Shown in pieces: positions 17,176 through 26,527 of a DNA stretch of 64,000 bases. The position numbers and the translations under genes were made by a program. Where the stretch lies: NCBI RefSeq assembly GCF_900155965.1, contig NZ_FTMG01000015.1, positions 62,001 to 126,000 on the forward strand, written 5' to 3'. The notes under the pieces were generated by a model. The model was not told the DNA's origin, made no database searches, and worked only from the letters and a program-made list of their open reading frames with translations. Numbering within the stretch: position 1 is the stretch's first letter; every line of letters starts with the position of its first letter. Source of the DNA: Mucilaginibacter lappiensis. GTDB lineage: Bacteria > Bacteroidota > Bacteroidia > Sphingobacteriales > Sphingobacteriaceae.

Positions 17176-17916
17176 TCAGGACAACTTTATTTTATCCCAC
17201 AGCTTACATTCCACCACCTGGGCAATTACCTGTTCGCGATAGTTGCGACTAATAGATATACGGTGCGTTTGTATAAAGATCTCGTTGCCTTCAAGCCCCT
17301 CTATTTTACTGATGGAAACGATGTATGATTTATGCACGCGGATAAAAGCCCGGCTATCCAGGTTCTGCTCCAGGTTTTTGAGGTTCAGCAGCGTCATGTA
17401 TTTGCCCTTTACCGTGTAAATGCTCACATAGTTTTGCATACCCTCCACATACATAATGTCGTCGAAATAGATTTTTTCGTATTTGTTACCGCATTTGATA
17501 AAGAAATAATCGGCGTCAGGTTCCTCTTTTTGAATACCGCTTTGGGCCGATTGGGTAAGCAGCCGATGATAATCTTTGGCCTTATTAGCCGATTTAAAAA
17601 AACGATCGAACGTAACGGGCTTCAATAAATAATCAAGCACATTAAGCTGGAAACCTTCCAGCGCATAACTGGGATAGGCGGTGGTGATGATAACCATGGG
17701 CGGGTTCTGCACGATCTTTAAAAAATCGATACCATTCATTTTGGGCATCTGTATATCCAGGAATATCAAGTCGACGGGGTGCTCATCCAGCAGTTTCATC
17801 AGCGCGATCGGATTTTCGCAGGTGCCCGTCAACTGTAAAAAATCAACTTCCCTTACATAGTTGGCCAGGCCTTCCCGGGCCAATGGTTCATCGTCAATAA
17901 TTACACAGTTGATCAT
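17176..17916 (-). CDS. LytTR-family response regulator
   Basis: 246 residues. The receiver domain has the acidic pair IIDDEP at the N-terminus, phosphoacceptor Asp54 (FLDIQMP) and the conserved Thr-Thr-Ala and Lys (YLLKPV). The LytTR DNA-binding domain spans about 140-240 (YVEGMQNYVSIY; FIRVHKSYIVSISKIEGLEG). It is paired with the histidine kinase encoded 108 bp upstream. The divergent outer-membrane gene at 19564 is a plausible target. Confidence 0.93.
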   Translation of the reverse strand: MINCVIIDDEPLAREGLANYVREVDFLQLTGTCENPIALMKLLDEHPVDLIFLDIQMPKMNGIDFLKIVQNPPMVIITTAYPSYALEGFQLNVLDYLLKPVTFDRFFKSANKAKDYHRLLTQSAQSGIQKEEPDADYFFIKCGNKYEKIYFDDIMYVEGMQNYVSIYTVKGKYMTLLNLKNLEQNLDSRAFIRVHKSYIVSISKIEGLEGNEIFIQTHRISISRNYREQVIAQVVECKLWDKIKLS

Positions 17917-17944
17917 CTTTTAATTTTTTGGATTAAGGATTTTT

Positions 17945-18022
17945 GGAACAAGGAGCAAGGATTCTTGTCATTCATGATTTTACTTTTTATTCTTTGCTTC
18001 AAAAATCTTTGCTCTTTGTTCC
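17945..18022. repeat. Imperfect inverted repeat between regulator and kinase genes
   Basis: GGAACAAGGAGCAAGGATT (17945-17963) pairs with AATCTTTGCTCTTTGTTCC (18004-18022) with two mismatches. Similar GGATTTTTGGA and AAGATTCTTGG wording occurs at 22027-22140. It appears to belong to another dispersed low-complexity repeat family. Confidence 0.5.
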
Positions 18023-18024
18023 TT

Positions 18025-19176
18025 CTATCCTTGTTCTAATAACCCATGTTCTTTGTTCCAAAAGTCCTTATTCTCAAATCCCAGTTCGCTCAGTTTTAGT
18101 CGGAGCTTAACCTCAAAACAATTGTCGGCATGCTGTATATCCAGCTCATGCTGGTCGGGGTAAAGCAGATCCAGCCTGCGCTGTACATTTTTTAAACCAA
18201 TGCCGCCGTAAGTCACCGCTTCGTTTGCTTCGTCGGGCGATGTGCTGTTAGTGATCAGCAAATCTAGCTGCCCTTCGTTGGTGCTCAATTTTATGCTGAT
18301 CCAATTGGGGCTGTCGCTATGTTTGGATACGTGTTTAAATGCATTTTCTACAAAGGTCATGAGTATAAATGGCGCTATGCCCCAATATTCGATACTTGGT
18401 TGTTCAACCTCAAATATTACCTCCACATTATTATTTTGACGAAGTTTTTCCAGCTCGATAAAATTTTTCAGGTAGGTGATCTCCTTGTCGAGTGAGATCT
18501 GCTGATCGTTACATTCATACAGCTGGTACCGCAGCAGTCCCGAAAATTTGGCCAGCGAATCGGAAGCCATATCCGGGTTTTTGTGGATCAGGAAAAAAAT
18601 AGAATTGATGCTGTTGAACAGGAAATGCGGGTTAAACTGGTATTTTAAAAATTTGAGCTCTGTTTCCAGCTTTTCCTTTTCCATAATTTGTTGCTTCCGC
18701 TGGGCCTGAATCCAGTTTTTGGTTAGCTTGATGCTCATCGCAAGCGTCATACTGGCCAAAGTGGATGGGAGCGAAGTATTAAAAAAATGGAAAAAGCTGC
18801 CTGCTTCGGCCCCAAACATTTTTGTTATGGTGCAATGGGCCAAAAATGCGCTTAAATAATAGCCTGTGTTTATTAACGACGAGGCGCAAATAATGGTAAT
18901 AGCCAGGTAAATAATATACTGCGGCAGTCTGTTTTTCTCCAGGTAACGAGGTATCAGGAAATATAAATTAAAATATACCGCAAGCGCCTGAAAGATTACA
19001 TAAAAGAGGATCTTGACAGTATAAGCCGAAAAGAACATAGAACTTGCGGCCGCCAAAGCATCGCCCACGGCAATTACCCACCAAAAATAATGATAAACGC
19101 ACCAAAACGGAATGTGATACAGCTTGTATTTAAACAACCAGTTCTGGCTTAATTTATCGGCTGCTAATGCGTTCAT
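18025..19176 (-). CDS. LytS-type sensor histidine kinase
   Basis: 383 residues. Four hydrophobic segments lie in residues 22-150, then a short coiled region and the His_kinase domain with LKYQFNPHFLFNSINS (catalytic His184). The C-terminal ATPase part has FVENAFKH and GGIGLKNVQRRLDLLY. There is no periplasmic sensor domain, so the signal is probably sensed in or near the membrane. It is paired with the LytTR regulator downstream and divergent from the outer-membrane receptor-like gene. Confidence 0.92.
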   Translation of the reverse strand: MNALAADKLSQNWLFKYKLYHIPFWCVYHYFWWVIAVGDALAAASSMFFSAYTVKILFYVIFQALAVYFNLYFLIPRYLEKNRLPQYIIYLAITIICASSLINTGYYLSAFLAHCTITKMFGAEAGSFFHFFNTSLPSTLASMTLAMSIKLTKNWIQAQRKQQIMEKEKLETELKFLKYQFNPHFLFNSINSIFFLIHKNPDMASDSLAKFSGLLRYQLYECNDQQISLDKEITYLKNFIELEKLRQNNNVEVIFEVEQPSIEYWGIAPFILMTFVENAFKHVSKHSDSPNWISIKLSTNEGQLDLLITNSTSPDEANEAVTYGGIGLKNVQRRLDLLYPDQHELDIQHADNCFEVKLRLKLSELGFENKDFWNKEHGLLEQG

Positions 19177-19194
19177 TTTGTTTTTAAATCCTGG

Positions 19195-19293
19195 ATGTCA
19201 TTTCGAACGATAGTGAGAAATCTTCTGCTGTGAGCAGTGTTCGCTTTGTATGGCTCTATAGGATTTCTCCTCGTTCCTCGTTCGAAATGACAA
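19195..19293. repeat. REP-like palindrome (ATGTCATTTCG family), diverged copy 3
   Basis: ATGTCATTTCGAAC on the left and GTTCGAAATGACA on the right form the terminal stem, with GAGAAATCTTC/GGATTTCTCC arms inside. It lies in the 387-bp divergent intergenic region of the LytS gene and the receptor-like gene. The rest of that region shows no further clear element. Confidence 0.65.
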
Positions 19294-19563
19294 TGTTTTT
19301 TAGTTTCCGAATGACTAATCGCTAAATATCTTAAAGTTACGCAATTACTATTATTATATACATCCCCAATACATGAACGCCATAAAGTAATTGACCATTT
19401 ACATCACCCAGAGTATAAGCGGTAAATTAACCCGCTCCAACTATCGTTTTTATAGCTTTTACCTGCTTTTGTGTAGTTTATCAATTATAACCAGCCACTG
19501 GTCATTCTCATTTTTATCTTACCAGCCACCGATATTTCTTTGAACCGGATAAACAAGCCGGAC

Positions 19564-22032
19564 ATGAAAACCAAAGCCCTCTGTTTAAATATTTTATGTT
19601 TTCTGCTGATGCAAAACGCCTTTGGGCAGATAAGCGGAAAACTCGTGACGACCGATGGCAAACCACTTTCGTTTGCCAATGTATTGCTGCTTAAAGCCAC
19701 AGATACATCGGCAGTAAGAAGCGCGCAAACCAACGCCGATGGTATTTACCTGATAGAAAATACGCCTGTAGGGAATTATAAGCTCAGGCTCAGTAGTATC
19801 GGCTACCAAACCTGGGATTCACCTGTTTTTGGGATTAACGCCCGTACGGCTAACAAGAATTTTGGTACTACCATTATGCAGGAAACTACCCGGCAGTTAG
19901 GCGAGGTAGTGATTAAAGCCAGCAAACCACTGTATCAGCAGCGTCCAGACGGCATGGTGGTGAATGTGGAAAGTAGCTTATTGACCAAAGGGAGCAGTGC
20001 GCTGCAGGTTTTGGAGCGGTCGCCCGGGGTGGTGATCGACCATCGAAACAATAGCATCAATTTAAATGGTAAAAGCGGGGTAATGGTGATGATGGATGGC
20101 AAACTGATGCGTATACCGATGGATCAGGTAGTGAATATGCTCAGCGGTATGAGTGCCGCCAACATCGAAAAAATAGAATTACTCAGTACCCCGCCGGCCG
20201 GGTATGATGCCGAAGGCAGCGCAGGTATCATTAACATCGTAACCAAAAAGAACAAAAAACAAGGTACCAACGGCTCTTTTTCCGCAACGGGTGGTTATGG
20301 CTGGGGCGAAAAGGGTACGGCAAGCTTTAACCTGGCGCACAATACAACAAATGTGAATTTATATGGTTTCTACACCTTTTCGCACGACAGAACCTATACC
20401 GATCTGTTTATTACCAGTACCCAGAATATGCCTTTCCTGGGCGGTAATGTAGCGGTTGTTTTTAATAGCCATACCAAACGGGTACAGAATGATCATAATG
20501 CCAATATAGGGGCCGATATAAAACTCGGTTCAAAAACAACTTTAAGCGGTAATATTACCTACAATAGCAGCAATGCGGATTATACTACTACTAATCACGC
20601 CCTTTATAATGTACTGCCTGATTCTTTATTAACCTATGATGGACTAAATACCTCTCAAAATAGCTGGAATAACCTGGTGAGTTCGGTCGGTATCGACCAG
20701 CAAATAAATACTGGTGAGAAACTCAGTTTTGACGCGGATTACATCTATTACCATAACGATAACCCATCGCAGGTGCAAACTACATTTGTGAATAAGCATG
20801 GGCAGGTGGCGGGGACTAACGATAGTTTAAATTCGCCGCAGCAACGGGGTTTTGCTCTTACAACCATTAAAGTAGGGGTAGCTAAGGTTAATTATACTAA
20901 ACAGTTGAGTACTAAACTGAAACTGGAAACAGGCATCAAAGGAACCTATACCACCAGTTCCAGCTCATCGGGCCTGGAAAGCCTGCTGGATAATGTATGG
21001 GTTAAAAGAACAGAATCGGCTAATCAGATCTATATGAAAGAAGGTATCGGGGCCGCTTATGCTTCATTTAATTCGCAAATAAGTACATCCATGAATCTGA
21101 CTGTAGGGGTAAGGTATGAGTACTCCTACACTGACATGGATGATCCTAACACAGGTAAGAGCCTGGTTAACCGTAAACTGGGTGTACTGTTCCCCAGTAT
21201 CTTATTTTCGAAAAAACTAAACGAAAATGCCGAACTGCAATTCTCCTATAGCAAACGGATTAACCGGCCTACTTATAACGACCTGGCATCGTATGTGGGC
21301 TACAGCGACCCTACGGCTGTGTATACCGGTAATCCTTTCCTGAAACCTACTATCACCAATAACATAAAACTGGGTTATAATTATCGTGATTATTCCTTCT
21401 CCCTGCTTTATAGCCGCGATGATAACCCCATAGCTCGGTATCAGCTCAGCACCGGGCCCTCAAAAGACCTGCTGTATATTTCACCTCAAAACCTGAGCTA
21501 CCAAAGCAACTTTACTTTTCAGGTAAACCTGCCCTTTAAAATAAACAACTGGTGGGACATGACTTACAGTTTTACAGGCGGACTGAGCCAGTTTAAGGGG
21601 AGCGGCTATTCGGTATTTCCGTTCCAGAAAAGCTATTTTATTTATACATCTAACTTTAATGAATCATTTAAGCTCCCGAAAAAATATTCATTGGAGCTTT
21701 CGGGCTGGTACAATTCGCAATGGTATAACGGTACCACAAAAATTGATGGTCTTGGCTCCCTGAACGCGGGCATAAAAAAGGAATTAAATAATAATGGTGG
21801 GAGTTTTCAGCTTTCTGTAGCCGATATTTTAAGAAGCATAAGGGTGCATGTTCATTACGGCACGTTAACGCAGGAACCTTTTAATATCAAAAGCTATGTA
21901 GATGTACATACAGAATCGAGCAAGTTCCCCATCATCAAACTCACCTATTCCAAATCATTTGGCAGCACGCGGGCAAGCAGCCAGGCCAAGCAGGGAGCTG
22001 GGGACGAAAGGGATAGGCTGAGGAAAGATTAA
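19564..22032 (+). CDS. Outer-membrane beta-barrel protein with carboxypeptidase-like N-terminal domain (TonB-receptor-like)
   Basis: 822 residues from the ATG at 19564; the frame extends upstream only via TTG. A signal peptide (MKTKALCLNILCFLLMQNAFG) precedes a carboxypeptidase-regulatory-like domain (GKPLSFANVLLLKATDTS; GYQTW). A plug-like domain with KSGVMVMMDGKL and GYDAEGSAGIINIVTKK follows, then a long barrel with alternating aromatic strands. It belongs to the outer-membrane beta-barrel family common in Bacteroidota, related to TonB receptors but without the SusC signature. Its position divergent from a LytS/LytTR pair suggests control by that system. The ligand is unknown. Confidence 0.85.
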   Translation: MKTKALCLNILCFLLMQNAFGQISGKLVTTDGKPLSFANVLLLKATDTSAVRSAQTNADGIYLIENTPVGNYKLRLSSIGYQTWDSPVFGINARTANKNFGTTIMQETTRQLGEVVIKASKPLYQQRPDGMVVNVESSLLTKGSSALQVLERSPGVVIDHRNNSINLNGKSGVMVMMDGKLMRIPMDQVVNMLSGMSAANIEKIELLSTPPAGYDAEGSAGIINIVTKKNKKQGTNGSFSATGGYGWGEKGTASFNLAHNTTNVNLYGFYTFSHDRTYTDLFITSTQNMPFLGGNVAVVFNSHTKRVQNDHNANIGADIKLGSKTTLSGNITYNSSNADYTTTNHALYNVLPDSLLTYDGLNTSQNSWNNLVSSVGIDQQINTGEKLSFDADYIYYHNDNPSQVQTTFVNKHGQVAGTNDSLNSPQQRGFALTTIKVGVAKVNYTKQLSTKLKLETGIKGTYTTSSSSSGLESLLDNVWVKRTESANQIYMKEGIGAAYASFNSQISTSMNLTVGVRYEYSYTDMDDPNTGKSLVNRKLGVLFPSILFSKKLNENAELQFSYSKRINRPTYNDLASYVGYSDPTAVYTGNPFLKPTITNNIKLGYNYRDYSFSLLYSRDDNPIARYQLSTGPSKDLLYISPQNLSYQSNFTFQVNLPFKINNWWDMTYSFTGGLSQFKGSGYSVFPFQKSYFIYTSNFNESFKLPKKYSLELSGWYNSQWYNGTTKIDGLGSLNAGIKKELNNNGGSFQLSVADILRSIRVHVHYGTLTQEPFNIKSYVDVHTESSKFPIIKLTYSKSFGSTRASSQAKQGAGDERDRLRKD

Positions 22033-22177
22033 TATTGGATTTTGAGACTTAGGATTGTTGGGATTTTTGGACTGTGAGACTTTGGAAGTAAAGATTCTTG
22101 GATCAAAGATCTTGGGAATAAGGATTTTTGAAGTAAAGAACAAAAAAATAAAACACAGGCGATAAGAAATCCTTCTT

Positions 22178-22212
22178 CCTAAAGTCCTAAAGTCCTAAAG
22201 TCCTAAAGTCCT
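22178..22212. repeat. 8-bp tandem repeat, four copies
   Basis: CCTAAAGT repeats four times from 22178 to 22209 with a partial fifth unit. It follows a stretch of degenerate GGATTTTTGG-type sequence (22027-22140) and lies 57 bp upstream of the small HTH gene. Confidence 0.8.
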
Positions 22213-22268
22213 GCTGACATACTGCTGTCACGGCCCTGTACCAGTTTTGTATAGAAATACAAAGCTAA

Positions 22269-22595
22269 ATGAACAGGACAGACAGGCTATTGGAGGTGCT
22301 GGCCGTTTTACAAACCCAAAAGGTGGTAACGGTTGACTACTTAAAAGAGAGATTCCATATCAGCACCCGTACCCTTTACCGCGATATTCAGCTGCTTACC
22401 GAATTAAGAATAACCGTGCAATATGAAAATGAAAAAGGTTATTTTATTCTGAAAGGCTACCGTAGTCCTGCGCCTGAAACCCCTGTCAATATTCAGGATC
22501 TCGGACAGGTTTCCCAAAGCATTATATTGATACCTGATCATTTGAAGAACGATGTTCTGGCTTTACTCCAGGCTGGTAATAATGTGGCAAAATAG
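22269..22595 (+). CDS. Small stand-alone HTH_11 (DeoR/YafY-type) transcription regulator
   Basis: 108 residues. The N-terminal winged helix (RLLEVLAVLQTQKVVTVDYL, then KERFHISTRTLYRDIQLL and a GYFILKGY wing) matches the DNA-binding part of YafY/WYL regulators. The WYL ligand domain that normally follows is missing. The protein stops 45 residues after the wing, and only 27 bp separate it from the convergent DUF1801 gene, so no remnant is left. It may be a natural minimal regulator or an old truncation. Confidence 0.75.
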   Translation: MNRTDRLLEVLAVLQTQKVVTVDYLKERFHISTRTLYRDIQLLTELRITVQYENEKGYFILKGYRSPAPETPVNIQDLGQVSQSIILIPDHLKNDVLALLQAGNNVAK

Positions 22596-22622
22596 GGTTT
22601 TGATAGTGTTTCAGTGTGAAAT

Positions 22623-23054
22623 TTAATTTTCATTGGTAGCCTCAACCCCATAGCGTATTGCCGCTTCAAGTACATGTATGTTTATATCTTTCAGCGCTTT
22701 GAACCTAATGCAATACCCGGTCACGCTCGCCTTGCCTATTTCTTTCCCATATGTTTGGGCTAAGTATGTTTTATCCTTAATACCAAGGATATAAATAGAG
22801 ATTCCGGTTGTGTTTGCGCTTAAACCAATCTGAAAAAAATCCCGGGTTTTCCCATCAGCATATTTTATGGTGTAAAACCCATAGCCTATATTAGGGTTAC
22901 TAACGGTTTTATTTTCGCTGTTTTTACCATCATCGAACCATAATTTACCCCCTGGTAAAACCTCCATTACAAGATGGTGCAACTCTTGCATATCGCTACG
23001 CTTTGCCTCAGGTTGGCTGTTTATATACTCTTTGATTTGTTCTTGTACGTTCAT
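22623..23054 (-). CDS. DUF1801-type (YdhG-like) protein
   Basis: 143 residues of the small alpha/beta fold in DUF1801/YdhG proteins, with LPGGKLWFDDG, IGYGFYTIKYADG, FFQIGLSANTTGISIYI and TGYCIRFKALKDINI strands. The fold resembles frataxin-like proteins. No catalytic residues are known for the family and the role is unknown. It probably acts in the cytosol. It is convergent with the HTH gene. Confidence 0.75.
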   Translation of the reverse strand: MNVQEQIKEYINSQPEAKRSDMQELHHLVMEVLPGGKLWFDDGKNSENKTVSNPNIGYGFYTIKYADGKTRDFFQIGLSANTTGISIYILGIKDKTYLAQTYGKEIGKASVTGYCIRFKALKDINIHVLEAAIRYGVEATNEN

Positions 23055-23893
23055 ATGAAATATGGAATTATGGGTTGCTTACTTTTCCTTTTTAAATTTC
23101 GCTTTATTTTTAGTCATACACTTATTCATTTCGTTTACCTTCCTTCAAAAGTACTTTCTTCTTTTATCTGTTTATCATTCAAATTTCAGGCCGAGGTGCT
23201 ATCCATGTCTTGGTTTTGCGCCTGAATTTTCGTATATTTACCATAATCAACGGCCTGGTTTTCTGATAAAAAAGAGAACCAGGCCGTTTTGTTAAGAGAA
23301 AATAGAGGTCAAAAATCAACCATTTTGTGTTAAATGTATTGAATATCAATTATTTGATACTTTTTAAACCTTTCAAAACGCATCAAAATCATGTTAAAAT
23401 TTGTTAAAAAGTGTTAAAATCGATGGTTTTGAATGAATTTTGCCCCGTTTTTACCCCGTTTTTGAGCAGAAAAGTGTTAAAATTTAAGGTTTAAAAAGTT
23501 TTTGACGGCACCAATCCGCAAGTGCCTGATCAATTTTGGTTAGAGCTGTATCTGACACATCCGAATAACTATTAGTCCAGACTATCCTTAAAACCAGACC
23601 CCGGTTTGTCTGGCTTTTAACGCCCTGTTTTATTCCTACTGCTTATGATCCGCTTAATCATAAAAATGTCATTTGCCGAAAATAATTTAAATAAAGACTA
23701 AGGGTTAAGCAGATTTAGCTTGACTGTATTGCAGAATATTTTCATGACGAGTAAGGGTAAATGAACCTGAACGTGTTTCAAGAGAAATATGAATTAAAAA
23801 AGCAACATCAAACTGTATACAAGGGAGGATCCACCTGGTAGCCGGTTTGGTAAAACAAATCATCAAATAATCAAAAAAACTCCACAACAACTC
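23055..23893. other. 839-bp gene-poor region with an orphan hairpin and AT-rich repeats
   Basis: No convincing gene. It holds an orphan terminator-like hairpin (23249-23288), an AT-rich stretch at 23330-23490 with repeated GTGTTAAAAT words and CCCCGTTTTT twice in tandem, and an open minus-strand reading frame of about 47 codons without a start (stop at 23484-23486, ending in the residues CRQKLFKP). This last item may be a decayed gene end. Confidence that it is a remnant is low. Confidence 0.45.
23249..23288. terminator. Orphan terminator-like hairpin
   Basis: AACGGCCTGGTTTTCT (23249-23264) pairs with AGAGAACCAGGCCGTT (23273-23288) with one mismatch, and T-rich sequence follows. No annotated gene ends here on either strand, so it may belong to a lost gene or a small transcript. 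Confidence 0.6.
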
Positions 23894-24844
23894 ATGAAAA
23901 CAAAGATCTTGTCTTTAATTGCGATAGTTACAGTATCATTCGCGCTATCAGCACAGGCACAGCAAAATACACCGGTAGAGGAAGGCGTATCTGCGCCCAT
24001 AACGTCGGTACCTAATTTAGGTTCATTTGAAGCTGATTATACCTATTCTCCCTTTAAAATTGACGGTAAGGATATGAATATACAGCAAGTGAACGGCAGC
24101 CTTACCTTACCCTTATACAGTAAGATGCAAAATGGTAAAGTTGATTTTTTCCTGGCAGGAGTAGGGTACAGCGGCTTATTTCTATCTGGCATGGGCAATC
24201 AGTTTGGGGGTAACAACTTTCACTCATTTTCGGTTCCCCTTACCTTTCAAAAGGCATTTTCGCCCAAATATGCCTTGCTTATTTCAGCTGTACCAACACT
24301 GTCATCTGATCTGAAAGACATCTCCGGTAATGATATGCTTTATACAGGAGTGGCTATGTTAAAGATCAGGAAATCAGCTAAATTCACCTATTCAATAGGA
24401 GTAGTCTATTCTAAACAATTCTTTGGTTCGGTACTTGTTCCTGTATTTGGTATTGATTGGAATATTTCCGACAAACTAAGTTTATCAGGAACCATCCCGG
24501 TTTCTGAAAAGCTAAACTATAAGCTATCCAAGAAAAGTAATTTTGGCTTAAGTGGCGATTTTGGCATCGGTGGTGGCACTTATCGTTTATCAAAAAAGAT
24601 GAACTCCGACTATTTCCAGGCACAGCAGTTCAAGGCTTCGCTATACTACAACTATGCGCTGGCTAAGAATTTCTCGGTAGAGGTGAGTGCCGGGTATAAT
24701 GTAGTCCAAAAGCTTGATCTGTATGATAAAGACCAAAAAGTTAACTGGGTACCATTTAACAACCTCGACAAAAGAGGTGCTCCTTTAACAGAATTAAAGA
24801 AAACAGGCGTTGCTGTTTCAACCGGCATTAACTACCGATTCTAA
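23894..24844 (+). CDS. Outer-membrane beta-barrel protein (DUF6268-like)
   Basis: 316 residues with a clear signal peptide (MKTKILSLIAIVTVSFALSAQAQ). The body has alternating amphipathic strands rich in Tyr, Phe and Gly, with FFLAGVGYSGLFLSG, YALLISAVPTLSSDL and a final strand GVAVSTGINYRF ending in an aromatic residue. Both fit an outer-membrane barrel. It resembles the DUF6268 group by layout, but that match is from memory of the family and is not certain. It is followed 43 bp later by the small ORF at 24888 and their shared terminator. Confidence 0.75.
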   Translation: MKTKILSLIAIVTVSFALSAQAQQNTPVEEGVSAPITSVPNLGSFEADYTYSPFKIDGKDMNIQQVNGSLTLPLYSKMQNGKVDFFLAGVGYSGLFLSGMGNQFGGNNFHSFSVPLTFQKAFSPKYALLISAVPTLSSDLKDISGNDMLYTGVAMLKIRKSAKFTYSIGVVYSKQFFGSVLVPVFGIDWNISDKLSLSGTIPVSEKLNYKLSKKSNFGLSGDFGIGGGTYRLSKKMNSDYFQAQQFKASLYYNYALAKNFSVEVSAGYNVVQKLDLYDKDQKVNWVPFNNLDKRGAPLTELKKTGVAVSTGINYRF

Positions 24845-24887
24845 AAATCCTTCGAACCGTACAATTTTATTCCCCTAAAACAAAGTA

Positions 24888-25136
24888 ATGATGATTAAAC
24901 AGACATATGCACCAACGCTGACAGTTACCACAGTAGAAGTTTTTAAAACAGATGTTCAAAATGTTGATCAATCGGTTATACTTATCCTTAAACTCAGACA
25001 ATATATTCCCGGTATCGAAATAAATTTTGATCTGGAAGATTGTGACCGTGTTTTACGGATTGAGGGAGAACATGTCCCGGTGCCAAGAGTTATTAAGTTG
25101 ATGAATAATAACGGATATTTTTGTGAGCTTTTATAA
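24888..25136 (+). CDS. Small ferredoxin-fold-like protein (HMA-like), metal-site residues absent
   Basis: 82 residues; starts at 24888 or 24891. VTTVEVFKTDVQ, LILKLRQYIPG and EINFDLEDCDRVLRIEG give the beta-alpha-beta pattern seen in small heavy-metal-associated-domain-like proteins. The CxxC metal motif is missing, and only two isolated cysteines are present. It is probably cytosolic, and its function is unknown. It is transcribed with or just after the outer-membrane protein gene and is followed by a strong terminator. Confidence 0.7.
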   Translation: MMIKQTYAPTLTVTTVEVFKTDVQNVDQSVILILKLRQYIPGIEINFDLEDCDRVLRIEGEHVPVPRVIKLMNNNGYFCELL

Positions 25137-25155
25137 GTAGGTCAGTATTTATAAA

Positions 25156-25186
25156 AAAAGCCACCCGGTTATTTCGGGTGGCTTTT
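25156..25186. terminator. Intrinsic terminator
   Basis: AAAAGCCACCC (25156-25166) pairs perfectly with GGGTGGCTTTT (25176-25186). It ends the 23.9-25.1 kb transcript and is convergent with the NTF2-like gene. Confidence 0.9.
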
Positions 25187-25203
25187 AGAGCTTTATTGTG
25201 GCA

Positions 25204-25596
25204 TTAATGTCTTGAACCAAGGTCTCCATCGCGTGGGTCACCGCTGATCTGGCGGGTTAATTCATTGCAATAGTTTATCTGCCCATCCTGAATGTGAAAC
25301 TCAGCTATTACCTGAACTTCGCCTGAACGACCCTCTTTCGTGATCGCCATCACCCGGTGATTGGTGAAAATAATATCGTTATCCTGGGCTATCGTGTCAA
25401 AAATTATAGATATAGATGCTATAGCCTCTTTAACTGCCTTAATGTGTTTCGTAAACTCGCTGAAATGTAATGTTTTACCATCTACCTGTTGTACATAATC
25501 TGTACTGAAATAACGTTTAACAATGGCTTCGTCATAGCCTGGGATTTCAAAAATGTTTTGAAATATTTCTTTTATTAACTTTTTATGGTCTTTCAT
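25204..25596 (-). CDS. NTF2/SnoaL-like protein
   Basis: 130 residues with the cone-shaped NTF2-like pattern: N-terminal helices (LIKEIFQNIFEIPGY), YFSTDYVQQVDGKTLHFSEF, an amphipathic helix, then paired strands (DIIFTNHRVMAITKEGRSGE; VQVIAEFHIQDGQINYCNEL). Such proteins are small-molecule isomerases, hydratases or simple binding folds. No active-site set can be assigned. It is followed by a short divergent region before the ECF sigma gene. Confidence 0.75.
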   Translation of the reverse strand: MKDHKKLIKEIFQNIFEIPGYDEAIVKRYFSTDYVQQVDGKTLHFSEFTKHIKAVKEAIASISIIFDTIAQDNDIIFTNHRVMAITKEGRSGEVQVIAEFHIQDGQINYCNELTRQISGDPRDGDLGSRH

Positions 25597-25930
25597 TTAT
25601 TTGTTGTTTTAATGATGCAAAGCAACAGCAAAAGTCCGTCTGGAAAAATAGATGATGACGGGGAACTATTGGACTATTTGCGGTTATTTTCACCTGATTT
25701 ATTATAAATATGCAGTAATTATTGGTGTTAATTGGTTTCTGATAACAGACATGTACCACAACTTTTTAATTTGCTATGCGATTTGCAACTGAAAAGTTAC
25801 TGTAATAACATTATTTATTAACCCGGATTTAACTTAAATTGAACACGTAAAGTTCAACTTTGAACCGGGTATTTATGATGCATCAAAAATGATGTGTTTA
25901 ATGCTCATAAATTATTTCTGCAACGGATAG
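25597..25930. other. 334-bp divergent intergenic region upstream of the second ECF sigma gene
   Basis: AT-rich, with no open reading frame worth reporting. The inverted words GTTCAACTTTGAAC at 25852-25865 form a small palindrome about 65 bp upstream of the sigma gene and might be an operator. I see no clear promoter consensus. Confidence 0.35.
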
Positions 25931-26521
25931 ATGAGCATTGTAAAAGGAATATTTACGCACAAAAGCGAGTCGGACAGGTCAATTGAACAAATAGACCTGG
26001 ATGTTCTTTTCAAAGAACATTACGACAGGCTGGTATATTTTTCTTTTCAATTGCTTAAGGATAAAGATCATGCCGAGGATATTGTGCAGGATGCATTTAT
26101 AAAATATTGGAATCACCGCGAAACGGTAATGCAGGATAGCATAGCCATCAAGAATTTCCTATATAGCTCAGTTCGTAACGCAAGCCTTAACAGCATTAGG
26201 CATCATAAAGTAGTAGAGGGCTATATACAATATTATGGAAATACTGAACCTGAAGAACCACCAATAATTGAAGCCATGATTACGGCCGAGGCTATGGCCG
26301 AAATTCATGCTGCCCTCCATGCCCTGCCAGATAATTACAGATCGATATCTATCATGGGTTATTTCGACGGAAAAAAGAATCAGGAAATTGCCGATGAGCT
26401 AAATATGTCTATCAATACGGTAAAAAAGCAAAAACAAAGAGCCCTGGAACTGCTGCGGGTAAAACTCTCGCCCGAATTATTTACCTGGTTTGCATTAGCG
26501 GTACTTACTTTCAAGAAATAA
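25931..26521 (+). CDS. ECF RNA polymerase sigma factor (Bacteroidota FecR-linked type)
   Basis: 196 residues. Region 2 is LFKEHYDRLVYFSFQLLKD then HAEDIVQDAFIKYW; region 4 is LHALPDNYRSISIMGYFDG then NQEIADELNMSINTVKKQKQ. This matches the sigma group that works with FecR and an STN-containing receptor. The same-strand FecR gene (28497) and receptor gene (29969) follow only after a 2-kb interval occupied by the oppositely oriented ECF42/YCII pair. Partnership with that FecR is inferred from order and strand. Confidence 0.92.
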   Translation: MSIVKGIFTHKSESDRSIEQIDLDVLFKEHYDRLVYFSFQLLKDKDHAEDIVQDAFIKYWNHRETVMQDSIAIKNFLYSSVRNASLNSIRHHKVVEGYIQYYGNTEPEEPPIIEAMITAEAMAEIHAALHALPDNYRSISIMGYFDGKKNQEIADELNMSINTVKKQKQRALELLRVKLSPELFTWFALAVLTFKK

Positions 26522-26527
26522 ATATGA

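Noticed and set aside
22178..22212. CCTAAAGT tandem repeat as a CRISPR or iteron origin
   Set aside because: Four contiguous 8-bp units without spacers, no replication gene near; simple tandem repeat.
22269..22595. Small HTH gene as a frameshifted YafY/WYL regulator
   Set aside because: Only 27 bp follow before the convergent gene, and no WYL-like reading remains in any frame, so a simple frameshift is excluded; an older deletion is possible.
23705..23890. 61-codon minus-strand open frame upstream of the gene at 23894
   Set aside because: It overlaps the promoter region of the downstream gene, shows no family resemblance and its length is expected by chance.
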